A stretch of DNA of 6,897 nt. Source: Terriglobales bacterium. GTDB taxonomy: Bacteria; Acidobacteriota; Terriglobia; Terriglobales; Acidobacteriaceae. Positions 1 to 5,176 of the stretch are shown piece by piece. The stretch spans positions 1 to 6,897 of the forward strand of contig JAFAWN010000420.1 in NCBI GenBank assembly GCA_019241735.1, read 5' to 3'. A model generated the notes under the pieces. That model searched no databases, had not been told where the DNA came from, and saw only the letters and a program-made list of their open reading frames with translations. How positions within the stretch are numbered: position 1 is the first letter of the stretch; every line of letters starts with the position of its first letter. Position numbers and translations under genes: made by a program.

Positions 1-671
1 ACCGGGGGTTTATCAAAGTAAACAATGGGACGTTCAACCGTTGTAACGTCACGCGCAGCGTGCTGAACGGCCGTCTCTAGAGCGCTAACTGAAGGCAGGC
101 GGAGATCGCGTGCAGCTTCTTCGGGGGAACGGCTTCCATGAGTTCCGTTCCGGCTAAAACGCGCCAATAGACCGCGCGGTGGGACTACCGGATCCAGAAG
201 ACGTCCGGTGGCAATCCCATCACGAAACTCGAGCCGGTTGGCAACTATCCACTTCACGCCTAGATATTGCGCCAAGGGGCGCATCACGTGGTCCAAGCCT
301 TGACTGATTAATACGAGGTTTGTTCCACCCGCCACCAGCTGCGTTATTTCTTCAACACCCTGCGCCTTCAGATAAGGTTTTAATTTGTATTCGAAGTACT
401 CCTCCCCGAGAGAGTCGAGGCGGTCGCGGCTAATCCCGCGCAAAATAGTATGTGCTATGCGCGTGGCAAAATGCCGGTCCAGTGCATAAAGTAACGGCCG
501 CAGCAGAGCGCTTATTAGGACTATTCCACGCCGCACCCACCGCTCTGTAAACGTCTGGGCGTTCCAGGTGAAAAACGCAATCGGACGTACGGTGGTCAAT
601 TCCAGCAGGCTTCCCTCCAAGCGCCAGTACTGGCGATCGGAGGAGTGTGGGTTTTTATCTGAAGGCTTCAA
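1..671 (-). CDS. Degenerate HAD-IB (phosphoserine phosphatase-like) domain protein, 3' end outside window
   Basis: Reading the minus strand from 671 gives 223 uninterrupted codons that continue past the window edge. I start it at TTG 671-669: an in-frame TAA at 677-675 closes the frame, and GAGGG lies 6 bases before the TTG on the minus strand. The protein has a HAD-IB layout. Residues 15-23 (YWRLEGSLL) sit where the DxDGTL nucleophile motif belongs. Residues 50-64 are hydrophobic and could be a cap helix or a membrane-associated stretch. Residues 119-127 (LVLISQGLD) match motif II with its Ser. Residues 144-157 (ANRLEFRDGIATGR) match the conserved HAD-IB segment that follows. The catalytic Asp pair is replaced by Arg17 and Glu19, and no GDSxxD motif IV appears before the edge, so phosphatase activity is doubtful. 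The C-terminal part is unseen; HAD-IB domains are often fused to acyltransferase or reductase domains, so a lipid-related multidomain protein is possible. Divergent from dnaG. Fold call fairly sure, function unknown. Confidence 0.72.
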   Translation of the reverse strand, partial: MKPSDKNPHSSDRQYWRLEGSLLELTTVRPIAFFTWNAQTFTERWVRRGIVLISALLRPLLYALDRHFATRIAHTILRGISRDRLDSLGEEYFEYKLKPYLKAQGVEEITQLVAGGTNLVLISQGLDHVMRPLAQYLGVKWIVANRLEFRDGIATGRLLDPVVPPRGLLARFSRNGTHGSRSPEEAARDLRLPSVSALETAVQHAARDVTTVERPIVYFDKPP

Positions 672-898
672 AAATTACCCTCGACCCGCTGTTACAAGGG
701 CCTTGGCAGCATTTCAAGACGATAGCCGCCTTATTGTAAACAATTATGCACCGATGACGAAGCACCAAACTTGACCTGCTTCCAACTCAAACAACCCTCA
801 GCAATTCACAGTTTTTCCGAACCATTATGGGCGGTTGTGACTTGCGAATGTTTCGTCTCTGCTTCACAATTCTGGGGACATAACCCCTCGATCCACCA
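672..898. promoter_or_regulatory. Divergent intergenic region between the HAD-like gene and dnaG
   Basis: These 227 bases separate two genes pointing away from each other, so both promoters should be here. I see only weak matches. On the plus strand, TTGCGA (843-848), a 16-base spacer and CACAAT (865-870) would start transcription around 877, very close to the dnaG GTG. On the minus strand, TACAAT and CATAAT lie in the AT-rich patch around 735-752 and resemble -10 elements, without a convincing -35. A GGGG/CCCC inverted repeat (874-877 and 884-887, 6-base loop) lies 11 bases before the dnaG start. Open frames here look like chance. Confidence 0.35.
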
Positions 899-2764
899 GT
901 GCCCGAATCCACCGATTTTAAGGAGATCGTCAAGCAGCAGGCGGACATCGTCCGCGTTATTGGCGATTACGTCAAGCTGAAGAAAGCGGGCGCACAGAAC
1001 TATTCCGGATTATGTCCCTTTCATGACGAGAAGACAGCGTCCTTCTCCGTCCACGCCACGCGGCAATTCTTCCACTGTTTTGGGTGCGGGGTTTCAGGGG
1101 ATGTTTTCGCATTTGTTCAGAAAATTGAGAATATTACTTTCCCCGAAGCGGTCCGCGCCGTCGCCCAGAAGCTTGGGATCGCGCTGCCGAAAATAAGTTT
1201 CAGCAGTCCCGCAGAAGCTCGCGATGCGAAAATCCGGAGCGCGCTTCTCGAAATGCATGAGCGCGCCGCCTCCTTCTTTCAGGAGTGTTTGCAACGCGGA
1301 GAAGGCGCGCGTGCGCAGGAATATCTCGCGGAACGAGGTTTGTCCGCCGAAACGGTTAAACGGTTCAGAATTGGCTATGCACCGGATTCGGGATTCTTAT
1401 TGCGCGACAAGTTGCGCGGAGAGTTCGACGAGGAATTGCTGCGCGAGTCCGGCCTTTTTTCGTGGAAGGACCAGAACCCTGCCGAAAAAACCGCCGCAAT
1501 GTATTCAAAATTCAGAAACCGGGTGATGTTCCCCATCGCCAACGAAACCGGCCGCGTCATTGCATTCACCGGCCGCACCTTATCGTCCGACGAAAAAGCC
1601 GGACCGAAGTATTTGAATTCGCCTGAGACCCTGATTTATTCCAAATCTCGCGTGCTGTTCAATCTCGACCAGGCCAAGGAAGCAATCCGCAAATTGGACT
1701 ATGCAATTCTGGTCGAAGGCCAGATGGATTGCATTTCCCTATTTGCCGCCGGCTTTCACAACGTGATTGCAAGCTCCGGCACAGCTTTTACGGAACTCCA
1801 AGCGAAACTGCTGGGACGTTTCAGTCACAACGTAGTGGTTAATTTCGATCCTGACACTGCCGGCGCGAAGGCGACGGAACGGACCTTGAGCCTCCTGGTT
1901 GAACACGAGTTCCAAATCAAGGTGCTCACGCTGGAGCCGGGTTTCGACCCCGATCTGTTTTTACGCCGCAAAGGCAAGGATGCTTATTCGGAGTCATTGC
2001 GACAGTCGCAACGGTACTTTGACTATCTGATCGACCGGGCGCGAATGCAGTTTGCTCCCCGCAACGCGGAAGGCAAGCTCAAGGCCCTCAATTTTCTACT
2101 TCCCCATGTGCAGCGTGTCCCCAGCAGGATCGTGCGCGATGAACTTTCCGGTGAAATTGCCCAAAAGTTGGGTATCGATTCGGCTGTGCTGCGGCAGGAA
2201 TTGAAGCATGCGGGCACGGAACGGAGCACCTCCTCCCTGAAAGCCTCCGTGGAAACGCAGGTTACTGACGCCGAGCGCATCGTTATTCGCTCGCTCTGCT
2301 CCGCCGCCGAATTGCAACCCGGCGAGGAGAGGGTCTCCGGCCGCGACGGCTCTGAGGAGCCTTTCGATGCCGCCGCCCAGGCGCGCTTTGTCTTGAAAAA
2401 CGAGACGCTTCACATTGGCCTGGCCAGCGAGCTATTGCTTGAGAGCATATTGCACGCACCCTCTGGAACCGCTGTTGCTACCGAACTTAATTTACCTCCG
2501 AATGAGCGCAACCTTTTGGCTTCTGTCCTGATGAAGGACGATGAGGAATTGACCGCCGAACGACTGGAAAGCGCCGTGCGCGCCCTGCGGCGTATTCACC
2601 TGCGGCGGAGATTGGAAAAGGTGCAACGGAGGCTACAGGCCGCAACCGGTCAACAAAGCGACGATCTCCAAGCTTTATTACAGGAAAAACTTCGCCTAAA
2701 GCTGGCTTTGCGGGACCCAGGCCTGCTCGAGACGAAGCCTTTCATGAAGTCCGACGTCGCTTAG
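899..2764 (+). CDS. dnaG: DNA primase DnaG
   Basis: DnaG makes the short RNA primers for lagging-strand synthesis and works bound to the DnaB helicase. The 621-residue product has the full family layout and a normal length. The N-terminal CHC2 zinc finger has ligands Cys39, His42, Cys60 and Cys63 (CPFH, then HCFGCG). The RNA polymerase core begins around residue 110 and includes the conserved KFRNRVMFPI (204-213). The TOPRIM domain (about 267-350) carries Glu273 in EGQMD, then SSGTA (292-296), and Asp317/Asp319 in FDPDTAG, the expected metal-binding acids. DPDLFL (350-355) follows. Residues from about 430 form the less conserved, helix-rich, DnaB-binding C-terminal region, with a basic stretch at 562-578. 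The start is GTG 899: an in-frame TAA at 881-883 and the zinc-finger spacing leave no earlier choice, and the next Met is residue 119. No Shine-Dalgarno sequence is visible before it. rpoD follows after 214 bases on the same strand, as in the macromolecular synthesis operon, but no rpsU precedes it. Confidence 0.97.
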   Translation: MPESTDFKEIVKQQADIVRVIGDYVKLKKAGAQNYSGLCPFHDEKTASFSVHATRQFFHCFGCGVSGDVFAFVQKIENITFPEAVRAVAQKLGIALPKISFSSPAEARDAKIRSALLEMHERAASFFQECLQRGEGARAQEYLAERGLSAETVKRFRIGYAPDSGFLLRDKLRGEFDEELLRESGLFSWKDQNPAEKTAAMYSKFRNRVMFPIANETGRVIAFTGRTLSSDEKAGPKYLNSPETLIYSKSRVLFNLDQAKEAIRKLDYAILVEGQMDCISLFAAGFHNVIASSGTAFTELQAKLLGRFSHNVVVNFDPDTAGAKATERTLSLLVEHEFQIKVLTLEPGFDPDLFLRRKGKDAYSESLRQSQRYFDYLIDRARMQFAPRNAEGKLKALNFLLPHVQRVPSRIVRDELSGEIAQKLGIDSAVLRQELKHAGTERSTSSLKASVETQVTDAERIVIRSLCSAAELQPGEERVSGRDGSEEPFDAAAQARFVLKNETLHIGLASELLLESILHAPSGTAVATELNLPPNERNLLASVLMKDDEELTAERLESAVRALRRIHLRRRLEKVQRRLQAATGQQSDDLQALLQEKLRLKLALRDPGLLETKPFMKSDVA

Positions 2765-2872
2765 AAGGCTGAAACTAAGTCCTCTCTCGCACCATCTAAT
2801 TATGAGTAGTGGCGGGGTTCAAGAAAAGTCCTCGACGGGTCGATCCGCAAATGGCCCAAGTCGCGGTTTTCG

Positions 2873-2888
2873 TGTTATCTTTTATAAG
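2873..2888 (+). promoter_or_regulatory. Weak candidate promoter elements upstream of rpoD
   Basis: An AT-rich patch in the dnaG-rpoD gap holds TGTTATCTT (2873-2881, like an extended -10) and an overlapping TATAAG (2883-2888, five of six bases of TATAAT). I find no good -35 at the right distance for either. Transcription from here would give rpoD a leader of about 85-90 nt. Read-through from dnaG remains possible because no intrinsic terminator is visible in the gap. Confidence 0.25.
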
Positions 2889-2947
2889 ATTGTGCCGGCG
2901 CGCATCTCTGCAATCTCGCCCCACCCATTCAATCCGAGATATTTGAC

Positions 2948-2969
2948 GCCCCTCCAAGGGCAATGAGGG
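2948..2969 (+). promoter_or_regulatory. rpoD ribosome binding site within alternative short hairpins
   Basis: GAGGG at 2965-2969 lies 9 bases before the TTG start of rpoD and is its Shine-Dalgarno sequence. Upstream CCCTC (2950-2954) is its exact complement and could mask it. The same C bases can instead pair in GCCC (2948-2951) with GGGC (2958-2961), which would leave GAGGG free. The two pairings exclude each other. The RBS assignment is solid; a regulatory role for the hairpins is inference. Confidence 0.55.
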
Positions 2970-2978
2970 CAACCCCTT

Positions 2979-4670
2979 TTGGCTCTAGACGATAAGTACG
3001 ACGACATAAAAAAGCTGATCGATACAGGTAAGGAGAAGGGATATCTCACCTATGACCAGGTGAACGATCTGATCCCGCACGACGTGCATTCTCCCGAGGA
3101 CCTGGACGATTTGCTGACCACGATCGGCACCCAGGGAATCGATGTGCTCGAGGGGCCAAAGCTGCCCTCCTCCGCACTGGACAAGAAATTTGACGAAGAC
3201 GAAATCGGAGAAGATGTTGAGCTTGACCTCACACCCGGAGCATTGGAGAAAACCAATGATCCCGTCCGCATGTATTTGCGCGAGATGGGCACGGTTCCTC
3301 TGCTTACGCGCGAGGGCGAAGTCGAAATTGCGAAGCGCATTGAACGCGGGCAACTGCGTGTCCTGAAGGCGTTGTCGCGCTCCCCCATTGTAATCGGCGA
3401 GTTGCTGGCCATGGGCGAAGACCTGAAGAAAGGGGTGCGTTCGATCAAAGAGGTCGTGACCTTCGACGAGGAGGAGATCACCGATGAGATCCTGCAAAAC
3501 CGCCTCTCCGAATTTACCGGCAAGATTGATGACCTCGCCAAGGCTTACAAGAAATCCAGCCAGGTACTGGAAAAATTCATCTCCGTTTCCCAAAAGAAAC
3601 GGCCGAAGGATTATCGTCGATACCGTATTGCCCTGGCTCGGTCCGTCGTCAAAGTGTCACTGTGTGTCCGTAAACTCGGTTTCACCAATAACGAACGCAA
3701 ACGGCTGATTGAGCGGGTAAATAAGACGGTTGACACTCTCCGCTCTCTCGACCGGCAGACCCAGAACCTCGAAAAAAAAGCGGAGGCCACCCGAAGCGAA
3801 GACCAGCGGAAAGAACTTCGCCGCCAGGCACGCGCTATTCGCGCAGAGCTGGAAAAACTGGAAAATGAAGCCGGAGTTTTGTTCCAGCAGCTCAGGCGCA
3901 CTCAACGCGAAATCATCCAGGGGGACATGGATGCGGAGTACGCCAAGCGCGAACTGATCGAGGCGAACCTCCGCCTGGTCGTCTCCATCGCAAAGAAATA
4001 TACCAACCGCGGACTTCAGTTTCTCGATCTTATTCAAGAGGGCAACATTGGCCTCATGAAGGCGGTGGACAAATTCGAATACCGCCGCGGATACAAGTTT
4101 TCCACCTACGCCACCTGGTGGATCCGCCAGGCCATCACCCGCGCGATTGCGGATCAGGCGCGCACCATTCGCATCCCGGTGCATATGATTGAGACCATTA
4201 ATAAGTTGATCCGCACGTCGCGGCAGCTGGTCCAGGAATTGGGACGCGAGCCAACCTCGGAAGAAATTGCAAAGCGCATGGATATTCCGGTGGCGAAAGT
4301 CAGAAAAGTCCTGAAGATTGCGCAGGAGCCGATCTCGCTCGAAACTCCGATTGGCGAAGAGGAAGATTCGCACCTGGGTGATTTCATCGAAGATCGTGCT
4401 GTGGTATCACCAGCTGAAGCGGTGATCAATGTAAATCTTAAAGACCAGACTTCGCAGGTTCTCCGCACCCTGACCGCGCGCGAGGAGAAAGTGATTAAAA
4501 TGCGCTTCGGACTCGAAGATGGAAGCGAGCACACCCTCGAAGAAGTGGGACAATCCTTTGCGGTTACAAGGGAACGTATCCGCCAGATTGAAGCAAAGGC
4601 GCTGCGGAAATTACGGCATCCATCGCGCTCGCGCAAACTGCGGGCCTTTATGGACGGCGTACGGGACTGA
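2979..4670 (+). CDS. rpoD: RNA polymerase primary sigma factor RpoD (sigma-70 family)
   Basis: This is the housekeeping sigma subunit, which recruits core RNA polymerase to -35/-10 promoters. The 563-residue protein shows every group 1 region. Region 1.1 is about residues 1-60 and starts with a helical, charged segment. Region 1.2 is about 94-123 (DPVRMYLREMG at 94-104). A long charged non-conserved region, rich in Lys, Arg and Glu, spans about 128-320. Region 2 is about 324-396 and holds the core-binding and -10 recognition sequences, including NLRLVVSIAKKY (330-341), DLIQEGNIGLMKAVDKF (350-366) and YATWWIRQAI (377-386). Region 3 runs to about 475. Region 4 ends in the -35 helix-turn-helix, HTLEEVGQSFAVTRERIRQI (518-537). 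Region 1.1 and the full region 4 argue for RpoD rather than an alternative sigma. The start is TTG 2979: a TGA at 2964-2966 closes the frame, no other start codon lies between, and GAGGG is 9 bases upstream. It lies downstream of dnaG on the same strand. Confidence 0.96.
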   Translation: MALDDKYDDIKKLIDTGKEKGYLTYDQVNDLIPHDVHSPEDLDDLLTTIGTQGIDVLEGPKLPSSALDKKFDEDEIGEDVELDLTPGALEKTNDPVRMYLREMGTVPLLTREGEVEIAKRIERGQLRVLKALSRSPIVIGELLAMGEDLKKGVRSIKEVVTFDEEEITDEILQNRLSEFTGKIDDLAKAYKKSSQVLEKFISVSQKKRPKDYRRYRIALARSVVKVSLCVRKLGFTNNERKRLIERVNKTVDTLRSLDRQTQNLEKKAEATRSEDQRKELRRQARAIRAELEKLENEAGVLFQQLRRTQREIIQGDMDAEYAKRELIEANLRLVVSIAKKYTNRGLQFLDLIQEGNIGLMKAVDKFEYRRGYKFSTYATWWIRQAITRAIADQARTIRIPVHMIETINKLIRTSRQLVQELGREPTSEEIAKRMDIPVAKVRKVLKIAQEPISLETPIGEEEDSHLGDFIEDRAVVSPAEAVINVNLKDQTSQVLRTLTAREEKVIKMRFGLEDGSEHTLEEVGQSFAVTRERIRQIEAKALRKLRHPSRSRKLRAFMDGVRD

Positions 4671-4789
4671 AGAGCTTTTTTCGCTGTAGCGCCAGTTTTT
4701 CCTTTCTCTTCCACAAACAATTGTGAAACTCCACAGCTTGTTCACAGCTGCGAGGTAATTTTTCATTGCGCCGTCACGATTATCGGAGC
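4671..4789. other. rpoD downstream spacer with an 11-base-phased direct repeat
   Basis: There is no gene here. T-runs occur at 4676-4681 and 4696-4700, but neither follows a usable GC-rich stem, so I do not call a terminator. CACAGCT occurs twice, at 4732-4738 and 4743-4749, 11 bases apart, about one helical turn, as in some operators. TTGTTCACA (4738-4746), which overlaps both copies, differs from the relaxed DnaA box TTWTNCACA at one position. GATTAT (4778-4783) could be a -10 element for the RNA candidate that follows, but no -35 is apparent. Confidence 0.3.
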
Positions 4790-4976
4790 AGAGTGTTCCC
4801 ACTGCCTACGTGAGATGTTTCGAAGCGCTGCCGCCCGACGGCAGCTAATCCAGGGCTGAGTGGCTGGAAAGTATGCGTTCCTTAGGGAACACAATCCCCC
4901 AGAAGGCTCGTCCGGATCAGAGCGCGCGAGACGCTTACGAGCATGCGGCTCCGGTGGCTGGCCGGGGCCGCACTTA
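4790..4976 (+). ncRNA. Candidate 6S RNA gene (long rod-like structured RNA)
   Basis: 6S RNA binds the housekeeping sigma holoenzyme by mimicking an open promoter. This stretch folds by hand into one long interrupted rod. AGTG (4792-4795) pairs with CACT (4971-4974). ATGTTT (4815-4820) pairs with GAGCAT (4939-4944), and AAGCG (4823-4827) with CGCTT (4932-4936). A central bubble follows, whose 5' side holds a perfect 7-bp hairpin (4827-4833 with 4839-4845). Next, ATCC (4848-4851), GGGC (4853-4856) and GAG (4858-4860) pair with GGAT (4914-4917), GTCC (4910-4913) and CTC (4907-4909). CTGG (4864-4867) pairs with CCAG (4899-4902), and the apex is GTTCC-TTAG-GGAAC (4877-4890). Several pairs are G-U on this strand and would be A-C on the other, which favours the plus strand. 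TGAGATGTTTCGAAGCG (4811-4827) closely resembles a 5'-arm segment of E. coli 6S. The size of about 185 nt fits. A strong hairpin on the 5' side of the bubble is less usual, and no convincing promoter or terminator is visible. Ends are approximate. Confidence 0.5.
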
Positions 4977-4985
4977 AATTCCCAC

Positions 4986-5015
4986 TTGATCATTCGCCTT
5001 TTGTTCGCCTATAAT
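4986..5015 (+). promoter_or_regulatory. Probable sigma-70-type promoter for dnaB
   Basis: TTGATC (4986-4991) is followed, after 18 bases, by a perfect TATAAT (5010-5015). It is the best promoter match in the window. Transcription would start near 5022 and give dnaB a leader of about 155 nt. It also lies directly after the candidate RNA gene, so dnaB need not depend on rpoD transcription. Confidence 0.65.
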
Positions 5016-5035
5016 TCCAGCGCATTCCCGATTTC

Positions 5036-5088
5036 TTGGAGGAATTTTGACTCCGGAAAAGATAATTGCGGGCCGCATTTTCCTCCAA
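5036..5088 (+). promoter_or_regulatory. Structured dnaB leader with a buried Shine-Dalgarno sequence
   Basis: TTGGAGGAA (5036-5044) and TTCCTCCAA (5080-5088) are exact inverted repeats and can form a 9-bp stem that hides GGAGG (5038-5042). The same GGAG could instead pair with CTCC at 5051-5054, extended by two G-U pairs, and a third small hairpin, CTCC-ACA-GGAG, lies at 5099-5109. The leader thus has several competing GGAG/CTCC pairings. The hidden GGAGG serves the mini-ORF at 5047, not dnaB itself. Pairings are seen in the sequence; a regulatory role is inferred. Confidence 0.4.
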
Positions 5089-5121
5089 AGCACTTCATCT
5101 CCACAGGAGCTTTCAGGATAG
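5047..5121 (+). CDS. Possible 24-codon leader mini-ORF upstream of dnaB
   Basis: TTG at 5047 follows the strong GGAGG (5038-5042) with a 4-base gap, slightly short. It opens a frame of 24 codons ending at TAG 5119-5121, 55 bases before the dnaB start. The peptide reads MTPEKIIAGRI, then FLQSTSSPQELSG; I do not recognise it. It has no run of one amino acid that would suggest classical attenuation. It lies inside the predicted dnaB transcript and could couple or tune dnaB translation. A chance ORF next to a purine-rich tract is equally possible. Confidence 0.25.
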   Translation: MTPEKIIAGRIFLQSTSSPQELSG

Positions 5122-5176
5122 TATCGCGCTCGTCTATTCCAAACTTTCGTTGTTATAGATACTAGAGAAATCTCCC

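Noticed and set aside
1..180. Possible frameshift in the HAD-like gene, because motif IV is missing
   Set aside because: The frame stays open to the edge with a plausible protein composition, and the other minus-strand frames gave no HAD motif IV that I could see. Divergence of the domain is simpler.
568..980. Two short plus-strand ORFs (568-774 and 771-980) upstream of dnaG
   Set aside because: The first overlaps the HAD-like gene on the other strand and the second runs into dnaG in another frame. Neither has a ribosome site or protein-like composition.
2985..3593. 202-codon minus-strand ORF opposite rpoD
   Set aside because: It lies entirely within the unmistakable rpoD gene and has no recognisable motif. 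It is an antisense shadow.
3657..4373. 238-codon minus-strand ORF opposite rpoD
   Set aside because: It is also antisense to conserved sigma regions 2 and 3. The open frame is a by-product of rpoD codon usage.
4674..4700. Possible intrinsic terminator after rpoD (T-runs at 4676-4681 and 4696-4700)
   Set aside because: The only nearby stem, CGCT-GT-AGCG, has a 2-base loop that is too tight, and the first T-run has no stem before it.
4853..4890. tRNA-Ser-like D-arm wording (CTGAGTGGCTGGAAAG) followed by a small hairpin
   Set aside because: The following hairpin has a 4-base loop rather than a 7-base anticodon loop, and no GGTTCGAATCC-type T arm or acceptor stem is present. The bases fit better into the long rod structure.
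4860..5165. 101-codon plus-strand ORF starting at GTG, between rpoD and dnaB
   Set aside because: It runs through the structured RNA candidate and the promoter, has no ribosome binding site, and its composition (Arg/Ser/Gly/Pro-rich, no domain wording) looks like a chance frame.
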